From the NCBI RefSeq assembly GCF_018069625.1, contig NZ_CP072941.1, forward strand, positions 1,922,001 to 1,986,000: a DNA stretch of 64,000 nucleotides, given 5' to 3'. Numbering within the stretch: the stretch's first letter is position 1; every line of letters begins with the position of its first letter. A program made the translations under genes and the position numbers. Below are positions 1-9,314 of this stretch, piece by piece. Origin of the DNA: Streptomyces yatensis (GTDB lineage Bacteria > Actinomycetota > Actinomycetes > Streptomycetales > Streptomycetaceae). A model generated the notes under the pieces. That model saw nothing but the letters and a program-made list of their open reading frames with translations, made no database searches and was not told the origin of the DNA.

Positions 1-444
1 CGGCATCGGGTTGCCGACCATCGGCGCCAGCCAGTCCAGCACCCGCTGCCGGACCTTCGCGTCCAGCCGGTCCCAGATCCACGGCCGGGTCTCGTGCAGC
101 GCGAGCGCGATGGAGGCCGCCTCGACCTTCGCCTGGTTGCATTCGGCGAAGGCCGGCCAGCGGTCCGGGTTCTGCGGGTCGGTGCCGGCGGCGACGCCGG
201 CCGCGTACCACCCGGCGAGGTCGTGCGGGTCCGCGCCCGCCGCCCCCGTCAGCCGGAACGCGGCCAGCAGGAACGTGCGGGCGAAGCCCTCGAGGCCGTC
301 GCTGTGCGCACCGTTGTGGCTGGGCACGCCGGGGAGGTGGATCAGGTCGTGCCCTTCGGTGGCGTACGGCCGTACGGCGAGCAGCATGGCGTCGGCGGTC
401 CGCTCCCAGCGGGCGCGGTCCTCGGCGGGGGTGTGGTGGTGCAT
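1..444 (-). CDS. DUF2264 domain protein, N-terminal part (gene runs off the left edge)
   Basis: The first 148 codons are visible; the rest lies left of the window. The protein begins MHHHTPAEDRARWER and has the N-terminal pattern of the DUF2264 family (helical, probably an alpha/alpha toroid), including LPGVPSHNGAHSDGLEGFAR and a WYAAGV segment. DUF2264 proteins often sit beside sugar ABC transporters and glycosidases, and their activity is not established. The ATG overlaps the TGA of the binding-protein gene by one base (TGATG), so it is probably co-translated as the last visible gene of the mannoside operon. No signal peptide is seen, so a cytoplasmic role in processing the imported saccharide is an inference. 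Confidence 0.8.
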   Translation of the reverse strand, partial: MHHHTPAEDRARWERTADAMLLAVRPYATEGHDLIHLPGVPSHNGAHSDGLEGFARTFLLAAFRLTGAAGADPHDLAGWYAAGVAAGTDPQNPDRWPAFAECNQAKVEAASIALALHETRPWIWDRLDAKVRQRVLDWLAPMVGNPMP

Positions 445-2078
445 CAGTGGCGGGTCTCCCATGCCTTTTCGAACTCGACGCGGATCTGATCGCCCGCCTC
501 CTTGCGCCAGTTCCGCATGACGCCGTCCCACTCCTTGAGGGGGACGCGGCCCTGCATGATGCCCTTGCGGGTGTCGTCCAGGATCTTCTGCAGCAGTGCG
601 GACTTCTTGGCGTTGGTGGGCGAGTAGAGGGCCTCGGTGGGGTTGCGGACCAACCGCTCGACGGCGTCCTTCTGGAATGCGTACTGCGTCTTCACGACCC
701 CCGGCTTGACCGGGTAGTAGAGCGTGAAGGGCGCGTCCGTGGCGAAGGTCGTCGGCAGGGTGACCTCGGCCGTGCCCTTCGGCGTGAGGATCGGGTCGGC
801 CCCCCTCATCGTGTGGTCCGGGCCTCGGACGCCGTACTTGCGCAGCAGATAGCCGTCCGTGCCGAAGGGCGCGGCAAGGGCGTTCATCGCCCGCAGGATC
901 TGCTTGATACGTGCCTTGGGCGCCTTCTTGATGATGAGGAGGCCGTAATAGGACTGGCCCGACCAGTAGGTGCCCTTACCGCCGTCCCAGCTGGGCGGCA
1001 TCAGGTAGCCGAGGTCGAAGCCCTTCGCCGCGGGAGCGTACGTGGTGTAGTAGTCGTTCCACGCGGCGGCCCCGTCGGGGTTGATGACGAGCTGGCCGGT
1101 GCCGAACCACTCCTTGGCCTTGCCCGTGACGGTGTAGGCGTCCGGGTGCATGACTCCGGCCTTCGTCATCCGGAGGACCGCGTCCATGGCCTGCTTGGCC
1201 TCCTCGGTCTCGAGCCAGAAGGTGAACTTCCCCTCTTCCTCACGCCATTTGTTGGGTCCGCCCAGCATCTGCATGGTCGTGTCGAACGCGGTGATGGGGT
1301 CGCCCATGGCGTACTGGTTGCGCTTGCGGTCGGTGACGTCCTTGCACAGCTGGAAGTACTCCTTCCAGCTGCTCGGGTTCGGGTCGACGTCCAGCTTCTC
1401 GAGCAGGTCGAGGCGGGTGAAGATCGGACCGCCGGAGACGGGGCGGGGCATCGGGATCCCGTAGATGCCGCCGTTGAGCACACAAGGCCCCCAGGAAGCG
1501 GTCGGGATGTTGGCGAGGTACGGGTAGTCCCGGATGTTGTCCCCGGACAGATGCGGGGTGAGGTCCTCGAAGAGGGCGTCCAGCATGCCCGGCGTTGCCA
1601 CGGCATTGTCCTTCGGCGGCAGCATCAGCATCGCGTCCGGCAGATCGCCGCCCGCGAGCGTCACGGCGAACTTGTTCGGGTAGTCGGCGACCGGCGTGAT
1701 CTCGAAGTTGAGGTCGCAGCCGATGCTCTTGTTGAGCGCCTGCCACATGACGTTGCTCCCCACCGGCGGCGGCACCGGATTGAAGATCAGCGTCATGATG
1801 TCGATGGCGGGGCCCTTGGCGGGCGGGCCGTCCGGCAGCGCCGTGACGGGGTTGGCGGGGTAGTGCTCATAGCCGACCGAGACGCCGTCCGCTGTCGCGG
1901 GCATCGACGTCGGCACGCCCTGGTACGGGATGTACGTGGGCAGCGGGGCCTTGGCGTTGGCCGCCCTGGCCGAGACCGGCTTGTAGTCACCGCAGCCGGC
2001 CAGGGTGAGCCCTGCCGTGGCACCGGCGGCCGAGGCGAGAAAGCCGCGGCGGCTCATAGATGGCTTCATCACCGTCAT
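444..2078 (-). CDS. Extracellular sugar-binding lipoprotein of an ABC importer (LipO/LplA type)
   Basis: About 544 aa. The N-terminus combines a twin-arginine motif (SRRGFLAS) with a lipobox LAGC (Cys about 29), so it should be exported folded and lipid-anchored. The body has the large solute-binding fold typical of the LipO/LplA group, with motifs such as GGDLPDAML and the C-terminal EFEKAWETRH. The start overlaps the stop of the preceding permease (ATGA). A second ATG nine bases downstream (MKPSMSRRG) has the better spacing from an AAGGG and could be the true start. Together with the two permeases it forms an importer for oligosaccharide or alkyl-glycoside; the neighbouring GH38 enzyme points to alpha-mannosides. 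Confidence 0.88.
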   Translation of the reverse strand: MTVMKPSMSRRGFLASAAGATAGLTLAGCGDYKPVSARAANAKAPLPTYIPYQGVPTSMPATADGVSVGYEHYPANPVTALPDGPPAKGPAIDIMTLIFNPVPPPVGSNVMWQALNKSIGCDLNFEITPVADYPNKFAVTLAGGDLPDAMLMLPPKDNAVATPGMLDALFEDLTPHLSGDNIRDYPYLANIPTASWGPCVLNGGIYGIPMPRPVSGGPIFTRLDLLEKLDVDPNPSSWKEYFQLCKDVTDRKRNQYAMGDPITAFDTTMQMLGGPNKWREEEGKFTFWLETEEAKQAMDAVLRMTKAGVMHPDAYTVTGKAKEWFGTGQLVINPDGAAAWNDYYTTYAPAAKGFDLGYLMPPSWDGGKGTYWSGQSYYGLLIIKKAPKARIKQILRAMNALAAPFGTDGYLLRKYGVRGPDHTMRGADPILTPKGTAEVTLPTTFATDAPFTLYYPVKPGVVKTQYAFQKDAVERLVRNPTEALYSPTNAKKSALLQKILDDTRKGIMQGRVPLKEWDGVMRNWRKEAGDQIRVEFEKAWETRH

Positions 2079-3016
2079 CCCTTCACCGCTCCGACCATGA
2101 CGCCCTTGTTCATATGCCGCTGCAGGAAGGGGTAGACGATCACGATGGGCACGATCGAGAGCACGAGGATGGCCGCCTGCAGCGACTGTGCCGGCGGCAG
2201 CGGTGCGCCGGCCGCGGCGTCGACCTGGCCACCGCTGAGAGCCGCGTTGTTGACGACGTACGTGCGCAGCACCATCTGCATCGGCCACTTGGCGGCGTCG
2301 TTGATGTAGAGCAGCGCGTTGAAGAAGGCGTTCCAGTACGTCACCGCGTAGAACAGGCCGATGACCGCGACCGATGCCTTGGACAGGGGGAGCACGATCC
2401 GGGTCAGGATCGACAGCTCGGAGGCGCCGTCGATGCGTGCCGAGTCGATGAGCTCCTTGGGGATGCCCATGAAGAAGGAGCGCAACACGATCACGTTGAA
2501 CGCGTTGATCATGGTCGGCAGGATCAGCGACCAGTAGCTGTTGATCAGGCCGAGCTGCTTGACCATCAGGTAGCTGGGGATGACGCCCGGCACGAACAGC
2601 AACGACATCAGCAGCAGCATCAGGATCGGCTTGTGTCCGAAGGAGCCCGGCCTGCTGAGTCCGTAGGCCAGCGAGATGGAGCTGAGCAGCGACAGGGCCG
2701 TACCGACGACGGTGATGCCGACACTGACCAGCATGGCCTTGGAGACCAGCCCGCCGGAGAGCAGCGCCGAGTAGGCGGAGAAGCTCGGGTTGTCGGGCCA
2801 CAGGATGTAGCCGCCGGCCTTGGTGACCTGTGCGGTGTCGGCGAGCGAGGTCGAGATGATCGCCAGGAACGGCAGCAGCACCAGGACCACACAGATCAGG
2901 AGGATCAACGACTTCAGGGCGCGCCACGGCGGGGTGCCAGGGGTCTCGCCGGGGATGGCGCTGTAGGCCCGGCGTGGCCCGCGGCGCACCGGGTGGGTGG
3001 GCGACAGCGTTGTCAT
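2075..3016 (-). CDS. Carbohydrate ABC transporter permease, YtcP/LplC type
   Basis: 313 aa membrane protein with six predicted helices; the first is about residues 33-55 (LILLICVVLVLLPFLAIIST). The EAA loop that docks the ATPase reads IDSARIDGASELSILTRIVLP. The C-terminus QRHMNKGVMVGAVKG is a signature of the YtcP/LplC (MalG-like) subfamily. It overlaps its neighbours by ATGA on both sides, so the permeases and binding protein should be made in fixed ratio. No ATP-binding subunit is encoded nearby; in streptomycetes the shared ATPase MsiK normally energises such importers (family knowledge, not seen here). Confidence 0.9.
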   Translation of the reverse strand: MTTLSPTHPVRRGPRRAYSAIPGETPGTPPWRALKSLILLICVVLVLLPFLAIISTSLADTAQVTKAGGYILWPDNPSFSAYSALLSGGLVSKAMLVSVGITVVGTALSLLSSISLAYGLSRPGSFGHKPILMLLLMSLLFVPGVIPSYLMVKQLGLINSYWSLILPTMINAFNVIVLRSFFMGIPKELIDSARIDGASELSILTRIVLPLSKASVAVIGLFYAVTYWNAFFNALLYINDAAKWPMQMVLRTYVVNNAALSGGQVDAAAGAPLPPAQSLQAAILVLSIVPIVIVYPFLQRHMNKGVMVGAVKG

Positions 3017-3990
3017 GACTTGTAGACACCTTCCTCGCCGAAGAGGTGGGCGACCTTGTTGGCGCCCAGGACCAGCACGACCCCGACCAGCCCCTTGACC
3101 AGGCCGACGGCGGCGCTGACGCCCCAGTCCCCGCCGATGAGACCGTGGTTGTAGACGTAGGTGTCCATGACTTCGCTGTTCTCCAGGCCGACGCCGCCCT
3201 GCTGCAGCAGGATCTGCTCGAAGCCGACGGAGAGGGCGTCGCCGAGGCGGAGGATGAGCAGCAGGATCACCAGGCCGCGCAGCGCGGGCAGGGTGACGTG
3301 CCAGGTCTGCCGCAAGCGGCTGGCGCCGTCCATCGCGGCGGCCTCGTAGAGGTCGTTGTCGACGCGGGAGAGGGCGGCCAGGAAGAGGATGGTGCCCCAG
3401 CCGGTGTCCTTCCAGATGACCTGGGAGGTGAGCAGCGACTTGAACAGCTCCGGGTTGCCGATGATGTTCCAGGTGCCCACGTCGTGGGCCTGCAGGAACA
3501 GGTTGAGCATGCCGGTGTTGCCCAGCATCTGCTGGAAGAGGGCGACGACGACCACCCAGGACAGGAAGTGCGGCAGATACAGCACGTTCTGCACCCACTT
3601 CTTGATCCGCTCGCTGACCAGGCTGTTCAGAGCGAGCGCGAGGAGGATGGGTGCGGGGAAGACGAAGACGACCTGGATCAGCGTCAGTTGCAGCGTGTTG
3701 ACCAGTGCCCGCAGGAACTGGTCGTCACCGTTGAAGAGGACATCGAAGTTGTCCAGCCCGCTCCAGGGGCTGTGCATGATGCCGATGTACGGCTGGTAGT
3801 CCTGGAACGCGATGGCGTTTCCGAGCAGCGGAACGTAGTGGAACAGCAACAGCACTATCAGCCCTGGTATCGCGAACCAGAACAGCGCCACGTCTCGTCG
3901 GCCGGCCGGGCGCAAGCGCCGCGGCCGGCGGGTGTCCGCCCCTCTGCCCTCCTCGGCCGCCGGAGCGGCGGATCGTTGAACCGTTGTCAT
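3013..3990 (-). CDS. Carbohydrate ABC transporter permease, LplB type
   Basis: 325 aa from the ATG at 3990, which has AAAGGG nine bases upstream; two in-frame ATGs 18-21 bases further upstream are alternatives. A basic cytoplasmic tail is followed by the first membrane helix (LFWFAIPGLIVLLLFHYVPL, about residues 37-56) and five more. The EAA loop is YEAAAMDGASRLRQTWHVTLP-like, near residue 220. The motif FQDYQPYIG after helix 1 is typical of LplB/MalF-type subunits. It is the first of the three transporter genes; a 131-bp gap separates it from the 2-hydroxyacid dehydrogenase upstream, leaving room for a separate promoter. Confidence 0.9.
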   Translation of the reverse strand: MTTVQRSAAPAAEEGRGADTRRPRRLRPAGRRDVALFWFAIPGLIVLLLFHYVPLLGNAIAFQDYQPYIGIMHSPWSGLDNFDVLFNGDDQFLRALVNTLQLTLIQVVFVFPAPILLALALNSLVSERIKKWVQNVLYLPHFLSWVVVVALFQQMLGNTGMLNLFLQAHDVGTWNIIGNPELFKSLLTSQVIWKDTGWGTILFLAALSRVDNDLYEAAAMDGASRLRQTWHVTLPALRGLVILLLILRLGDALSVGFEQILLQQGGVGLENSEVMDTYVYNHGLIGGDWGVSAAVGLVKGLVGVVLVLGANKVAHLFGEEGVYKS

Positions 3991-4121
3991 GAGGTGGAGC
4001 CCTTTCATCATCGAAAGACGGCGTTCCGCGTCACTCCCCGGTCTGCGGGTGGTGACGTACATCCTGCGGAGGTACGTGGAGTGGGGCAGCCGGGCGCCCC
4101 GCCCTACCGGTGATCGGCGGC

Positions 4122-5138
4122 TCAGGCCAGCCGGGCGAGCGCCTCCCGCGTGACCTCGCCCCGCAGTGGCTCGCCGGCCAGCCAGCGGGCGACCTCGGCG
4201 ACCGCGTACTGCCCGAGCCGTCGCACCTCCGTGCCCTGGGCGCCGGCGATATGCGGGGTGAGCAGCACATTCGGCAGGGAGACCAGGGGGTGCTCCGGCG
4301 GCACCGGCTCGGGGTCCGTCACATCGAGGTACGCCTCGAGCCGGCCCGAGACGCATTCGCGGGTCAGGGCCTCGGTGTCGAGAATCGCGCCCCGTGCCGT
4401 ATTGATCACCGCGGCCCCGTCGGGGAGCAGCGCCAGCAGCCCCGCGTCCAGCAGTCCCGTCGTCTCCGGCAGCAGCGGCGCGTGCACGCTCACCACCGCG
4501 GAGCGGCGGCAGAGTTCGGCGAGTTCCACCGGCTCCGCGCCCAGCGACCGCGCCTCCTCGTCCGTGACATACGGGTCGCTGAGCAGGATCCGGTAGCCCG
4601 CGTCGGAGCGCGCCAGTTGGGCGATCACGCCGCGGCCGATGCGGGAGGCGCCGATGATGCCCACCGTCAGGCCGTCGCCACCCGAGCGGAGCGCGGTCTG
4701 CGGCCACCCGGCCCGGTATCCCGCCGCCATGGTCAGCGTCCGCCGGGCGGCGAGCGTGATCAGAGCGGCGGTGTACGCGATGACCGGGCCGGCATTGGCG
4801 TCGGCGGCCGACGAGACCACGATGCCGCGCTCCCACACCGCCTCGCTCACCAGCGACTTGACCGTCCCGGCGGCGTGCGCCACGGCCCGCAGCTTCGGGG
4901 CCCGCGCCAGCACCTCGGCCGTCAGCCGCGGGCAGCCCCAGCCGCTGACGAGCACCTCCGCCTCGGCGAGCGCCTCGGGGAAGGTGGCGTGCACCTGAGC
5001 ACCCGACGGGTCCGGGACCAGCCGCGCCATCTCGGCCAGCCGATCGCGCAGCGGTGCCGGCAGGACGAGACCGGCGACGTCGGGGCTCATCACGCACACC
5101 ACCGTGGGGCGGTCCGGGCGGGCCGCTGGGGCAGTCAT
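4122..5138 (-). CDS. D-isomer-specific 2-hydroxyacid dehydrogenase family protein
   Basis: 338 aa cytoplasmic NAD(P)-dependent oxidoreductase. The nucleotide-binding loop is VGIIGASRIGRG (about 160-171). Catalytic residues typical of the family are visible: Arg in INTARGAILD (about 248), Glu in the VTDPEPVPPEHPL stretch (about 273) and His in LLTPHIAGAQG (about 294). The dehydrogenase reaction (2-ketoacid and 2-hydroxyacid interconversion) is family knowledge; the substrate is unknown. It sits 15 bp after the GH38 mannosidase gene and before the transporter, so it probably acts on a product of the imported glycoside. Confidence 0.85.
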   Translation of the reverse strand: MTAPAARPDRPTVVCVMSPDVAGLVLPAPLRDRLAEMARLVPDPSGAQVHATFPEALAEAEVLVSGWGCPRLTAEVLARAPKLRAVAHAAGTVKSLVSEAVWERGIVVSSAADANAGPVIAYTAALITLAARRTLTMAAGYRAGWPQTALRSGGDGLTVGIIGASRIGRGVIAQLARSDAGYRILLSDPYVTDEEARSLGAEPVELAELCRRSAVVSVHAPLLPETTGLLDAGLLALLPDGAAVINTARGAILDTEALTRECVSGRLEAYLDVTDPEPVPPEHPLVSLPNVLLTPHIAGAQGTEVRRLGQYAVAEVARWLAGEPLRGEVTREALARLA

Positions 5139-5153
5139 ATCGGTCCGGTCCTC

Positions 5154-8100
5154 TCAGGCGCGGGGCAGCCGCAGGGTCACCATCTGGAACGGCCGCAGCG
5201 CGAGCGCCACGCCACCGTCGGCCACGACCGGCCGTTCGGCGCCGGGGAGCGGGCGTTCCAGCAGGTCCGTGAGGACCGCGTGGCCGGCGGCGAAGCCGTC
5301 GACGCGGACGGTGGCGCGGGCGCGGGCGCCGCCGGCCTCGTAGAGGCGCACCACCAGGTCGCCGCTGCGGTCGTCGGCGAGCTTGACCGCGCTCACCACG
5401 ACGGCGTCGTTGTCGACCCCGACCAGGGGCGCCACCCCGGCGGCACCGCCGGTGACGCGGCGCTCCGGCAGGTTGGCGCGGTAGCCCTCGCGTACCGCGT
5501 CGCCGACCGTGGCGCCGGGGACCAGCGCGTGGTGGAAGCGGTGTACGCCCTGGTCCGTCTCCGGATCCGGGTAGCGGGGCGCGCGCAGCAGCGACGCCCG
5601 CACCGTGGTGGTGGTCCCCGCGTCGGCACCGGTCCGTACCGCGCGGGTCACATCGTGGCCGTACGTGGCGTCGTTGACGATCGCCACGCCCCAGCCCGGC
5701 TCGTCGACCTGCACGAAGCGGTGGTTGCAGGCCTCGAACTTCGCCCACTCCCAGCTGGTGTTCTGGTGGGTGGGCCGGTGGACGTGTCCGTACTGCGTCT
5801 CCGAGGCGTACCGGTCGGCCTTCACGTCCAGCGGGAAGGCGAGCTTCAGGAAGCGCTCGGTCTCGTGCCAGTCGACCTCGGTGTCGATGTCCAGCCGCTT
5901 GGTGTCCTTCGGTACGGACAGGAGCTGGCTGACGCGGGATTCGCCGAAGGCGCGCACGATACGCACCGAGGTGCCCTCGACACCCAGAACGGCCACGTCG
6001 GTGAGGTCGCTGCCGGTGTTGCGGTAGAAGGCGTCGACGTCCCAGGCGTCCCACTGGTTGGGGAAGTCGGGGTGCAGCTGGAGCAGGTTGGCCGCCTGCC
6101 CGGGGGCGATCGCCTCCCGGTCGGCGGCGTGATCGTATGCGGAGACGACCAGGCCGCGGGCGTCGATCTCGACGCGCAGAAGGCCGTTGTCGAGGAGGTA
6201 ACCGCCGCCGTCGCGCGGGACCGGGGCGACACCGCCCTCGTCAGCCGCGGCCGACGCGCCCCCGGCCGGGACACCGCGCCGTGCGTGCGGCGCCGAGTTG
6301 AAGACCAGCTCGCCGGTGCCCGCGCCGGCGAGCGCGCGCTGCGCACCCTCGATGATGCCCTCCAGCTCCTCCGCCACCCGTGCGTACGTCTCCCGCGCCT
6401 CCCGGTGCACCCAGGCGATCGAGGAGCCCGGCAGGATGTCGTGGAACTGGTGCAGCAGCACCGTCTTCCAGATCCGGTCGAGCTCTTCGTACGGATACCG
6501 AACTCCCGCCCGTACGGCCGCCGTGGCCGCCCACAGCTCGGCCTCCGTCAGCAGGGACTCGCTGCGCCGGTTGCCGCGCTTGGTCTGCGCCTGGCTGGTG
6601 AGGGTGGCGCGGTGCAGCTCCAGGTAGAGCTCGCCCACCCACACGGGCGGGTCGGGGTATTCGGCCTCGGCCTTCTCGAAGAAGTCGGCGGGAGATTCCC
6701 ACTGGACCCTCGGCGCACCCTCCAAGCTGCGCAGCCGCGCCGCCTTCGCGACCATCTCGCGGGTGGTGCCCCCGCCGCCGTCGCCGTAGCCGACCGGGGC
6801 GAGGGACCGCCTGGCGACGCCCTTCTCCTTGAAGTTGCGGGCGGCGTGGGCGAGCTGGGCGCCGGTCATCTCGCAGTTGTACGAGTCGACCGGCGGGAAG
6901 TGGGTGAAGATCCGGGTGCCGTCGATGCCCTCCCAGTGGAAGGTGTGGTGCGGGAAGGAGTTGGTCCTGCTCCAGGAGATCTTCTGCGTGAGGAGGCGGT
7001 CGGATCCGGCGGCCTTGATGATCTGCGGCAGGCCGGCCGCGAAGCCGAAGGTGTCGGGGAGCCAGGCCTCGTCGTTCTCGATGCCGAACTCCTCGAGGAA
7101 GAAGCGCTTGCCGTGGACGAACTGCCGGGCCATCGCCTCGGAGCCGGGCATGTTGGTGTCGGACTCGACCCACATGCCCCCCGCCGGCACGAAGCGGCCG
7201 TCCGCGACCGCCTTCTTGACCCTGGCGTAGACCTCGGGGCGGTGCTCCTTGATCCAGGCGAACTGCTGGGCCTGCGACATGGCGAAGACGAAGTCCGGCT
7301 CGTCCTCGAGGAGCCTGGTCATGTTCGCGGTGGTACGGGCGACCTTGCGGACCGTCTCGCGCAGCGGCCACAGCCAGGCGGAGTCGATGTGGGCGTGGCC
7401 GACGGCGCTGATGCGGTGCGCCGCGGGGCTCGCGGGCGCGGCCAGCACCTCGGCGAGCTCGTCCCGCGCGGCCTGGGCGGTGCCGTTCACGTCCCCCAGG
7501 TCGATGGCGTCCAGCGCACGGCTGACGGCGCGCAGGAGCTCCCAGCGGCGGGCGCCGTCGACGGGCAGCTCGGCCATCAGCTCGCCGAGCACCTCCAGGT
7601 CCATGACCAGGTTCCACACCGTCTCGTCGAAGACGGCCAGCACCATGTCGCCGAGGACGTACTGGGGCGCGTCGCCCGCGGTCGCCCTGTCGCCGAGCAG
7701 GGTCGGCCGGAAGGGCACGCCGTCCGCCTCGAGGTCGGGGTTGGAGGCGGCCTCGATGCGCCAGTGGATCCGCTCGCCGCCGGCGGCCGGGGCGCCGACG
7801 CGGACGTAGTTGTTGCGCGGATGGAGGCCCTTGACCGGGGTGCCGTCGGGCTCGTGGACGAGCCCCTCGCACTGGAAGCCGGGGGTACGCGGGGTGAAGC
7901 CGAGGTCGAGCACGGCCTCGACCGTCCTTCCGGCCCACTCGGCCGGCACCTCGCCGGTCACCTCGAACCAGCTGGTCCCCCACGGCGCGCCCCAGGGGGC
8001 GCCGGTGACGATCGGGCGGGTCGGTGCCACCAGCCCCTCGGCCACCGGGACGGGCTCGTCCGCCGTGGACCAGATCTCCACGGTCAGGGGTGTGGTGGCG

Positions 8101-8177
8101 GGGTGGACGGCGGGACGGACGCGCTCGTTGAGGACGCGTTCCAGGCGGGCTTCGACCAGCTTCCGGTCGTCGTGCAT
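5154..8177 (-). CDS. Alpha-mannosidase, glycoside hydrolase family 38
   Basis: 1007 aa, no signal peptide, hence an intracellular enzyme. The zinc-binding HAHID motif is at about 261-265 (VGHAHIDSAWLWPLRET). The conserved MWVESDTNMPGSE block near residue 340 carries the expected Asp nucleophile. A long C-terminal beta-sandwich region follows. GH38 enzymes remove alpha-mannosyl residues with retention of configuration, using Zn. The length and motifs match the bacterial/fungal class II cytosolic group. Encoded just upstream of the 2-hydroxyacid dehydrogenase and transporter, it is the best clue that this operon handles alpha-mannosides taken up as short oligosaccharides. Confidence 0.93.
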   Translation of the reverse strand: MHDDRKLVEARLERVLNERVRPAVHPATTPLTVEIWSTADEPVPVAEGLVAPTRPIVTGAPWGAPWGTSWFEVTGEVPAEWAGRTVEAVLDLGFTPRTPGFQCEGLVHEPDGTPVKGLHPRNNYVRVGAPAAGGERIHWRIEAASNPDLEADGVPFRPTLLGDRATAGDAPQYVLGDMVLAVFDETVWNLVMDLEVLGELMAELPVDGARRWELLRAVSRALDAIDLGDVNGTAQAARDELAEVLAAPASPAAHRISAVGHAHIDSAWLWPLRETVRKVARTTANMTRLLEDEPDFVFAMSQAQQFAWIKEHRPEVYARVKKAVADGRFVPAGGMWVESDTNMPGSEAMARQFVHGKRFFLEEFGIENDEAWLPDTFGFAAGLPQIIKAAGSDRLLTQKISWSRTNSFPHHTFHWEGIDGTRIFTHFPPVDSYNCEMTGAQLAHAARNFKEKGVARRSLAPVGYGDGGGGTTREMVAKAARLRSLEGAPRVQWESPADFFEKAEAEYPDPPVWVGELYLELHRATLTSQAQTKRGNRRSESLLTEAELWAATAAVRAGVRYPYEELDRIWKTVLLHQFHDILPGSSIAWVHREARETYARVAEELEGIIEGAQRALAGAGTGELVFNSAPHARRGVPAGGASAAADEGGVAPVPRDGGGYLLDNGLLRVEIDARGLVVSAYDHAADREAIAPGQAANLLQLHPDFPNQWDAWDVDAFYRNTGSDLTDVAVLGVEGTSVRIVRAFGESRVSQLLSVPKDTKRLDIDTEVDWHETERFLKLAFPLDVKADRYASETQYGHVHRPTHQNTSWEWAKFEACNHRFVQVDEPGWGVAIVNDATYGHDVTRAVRTGADAGTTTTVRASLLRAPRYPDPETDQGVHRFHHALVPGATVGDAVREGYRANLPERRVTGGAAGVAPLVGVDNDAVVVSAVKLADDRSGDLVVRLYEAGGARARATVRVDGFAAGHAVLTDLLERPLPGAERPVVADGGVALALRPFQMVTLRLPRA

Positions 8178-8225
8178 CCAGGGCCTGTCTTTCGGGTCTT
8201 GTCGGCGGGTGGTGGGGTGTGCGGG

Positions 8226-9314
8226 TCAGAGGGCGACCGGGGCGGGGCGCGCGCAGGTGCCGCCGATCGGCAGGGCCCGGCCCTGCTCCGCCGCGTCCAT
8301 GACCGTCAGCATGACGTCCAGGACGTGGGCGGCGAGTTCGGCGGACGCGCGGTGCGGGCGACCTGCCGACAGGGCCTCGGACAGGTCGGCCAGGCCCGCG
8401 CCGCGCCCCGCGTCCGGGTAGCCGGCCGAGGCCGGCAGCGTCTCCCAACCGTCGCCGCGGTTCAGCTCGACGGCGCCGTCGAAGGTGTTCGGGTCGGGTA
8501 CGGACAGCGAGGCCTCGGTGCCGTGTACCTCGATGCGCGGCAGGCGCGCGGCGCGTACGTCGAAGCTCATGATGAGCGTGGACAGGGCGCCTCCGGTGTG
8601 CTCCAGGGTGCCGGTGATGTGCGTGTCCACCTCCACCGGGAAGCTGAGCCCCGCGCGCGGGCCGCTGCCGATGGTGCGCTCCGTGCGCGGGCGGGAGGAC
8701 GCGCCGGTCACCTTGGCCACCGGGCCCAGCAGGTGCACCAGGGCGGAGAGGTAGTACGGGCCCATGTCCAGCAGCGGGCCGCCCCCGGGCCGGTAGTAGA
8801 ACTCCGGGTCCGGGTGCCACCTCTCGTGCCCCGCGCCGGTCATGAAGGCCGTGGCGGCGACCGGTCGGCCGATCAGGCCGTCGTCGATGGCCTTGCGCGC
8901 GGTCTGGGTGCCGGTGCCCAGGACGGTGTCGGGCGCGCAACCGACCCGCAGACCTGACTCGCGGGCCGCGGCGAGCACGGCGTCGGCTTCCTCGCGGTTC
9001 GCCGCCAGGGGCTTCTCGCCGTAGACGTGCTTGCCCGCGCGTAGTGCCTGCAGCGCGACGTCGGCGTGGGCGGCCGGGATGGTGAGGTTGAGGACGGCGT
9101 CCACGTCCTCCCGCGCCACCAGGTCGGTCACCGAGTCCGCCACGGCGACCCGGCCTTCGTACCGTGCGGCGACGGCCTCGGCGCGGCCGCGGTCGAGGTC
9201 GGTGACGGCGGTGAGCTCCACCGAGGTCAGCTCGGTCAGGGTGGCGAGATAGGCGCCGCTGATCTTTCCCGCGCCCACGACGCCTATGCGCAGTGGCTTC
9301 AGCGGCTCGCCCAC
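8226..9314 (-). CDS. Gfo/Idh/MocA family NAD(P)-dependent oxidoreductase
   Basis: 362 aa from a GTG at 9314 preceded by a strong GAGAGGGGA ribosome-binding site; this start overlaps the 3' end of the ThuA gene by 16 bp. The Rossmann loop is GVVGAGKISGAYL at about residues 10-22, and the family hallmark EKP is at about 100-102. The motif GGGPLLDMGPYYLSAL is typical of the C-terminal domain. Such enzymes oxidise hydroxyls of sugars or inositols. Pairing with a ThuA-like protein recalls ThuA/ThuB, which act on disaccharides via 3-keto intermediates; the exact sugar is not shown. Confidence 0.88.
   Translation of the reverse strand: MGEPLKPLRIGVVGAGKISGAYLATLTELTSVELTAVTDLDRGRAEAVAARYEGRVAVADSVTDLVAREDVDAVLNLTIPAAHADVALQALRAGKHVYGEKPLAANREEADAVLAAARESGLRVGCAPDTVLGTGTQTARKAIDDGLIGRPVAATAFMTGAGHERWHPDPEFYYRPGGGPLLDMGPYYLSALVHLLGPVAKVTGASSRPRTERTIGSGPRAGLSFPVEVDTHITGTLEHTGGALSTLIMSFDVRAARLPRIEVHGTEASLSVPDPNTFDGAVELNRGDGWETLPASAGYPDAGRGAGLADLSEALSAGRPHRASAELAAHVLDVMLTVMDAAEQGRALPIGGTCARPAPVAL

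Noticed and set aside
3013..6054. LplB permease frame extending 600 codons upstream of the true start
   Set aside because: The upstream part overlaps two well-supported genes in another frame and is compositionally biased; the ATG at 3990 with AAAGGG is the start.
4110..8957. Plus-strand open frame of 1615 codons opposite the mannosidase operon
   Set aside because: Its translation is Arg/Gly/Ala-rich without family motifs, and the minus strand encodes clear, ordered motifs (GH38, dehydrogenase). High-GC sequence keeps the antisense frame open.
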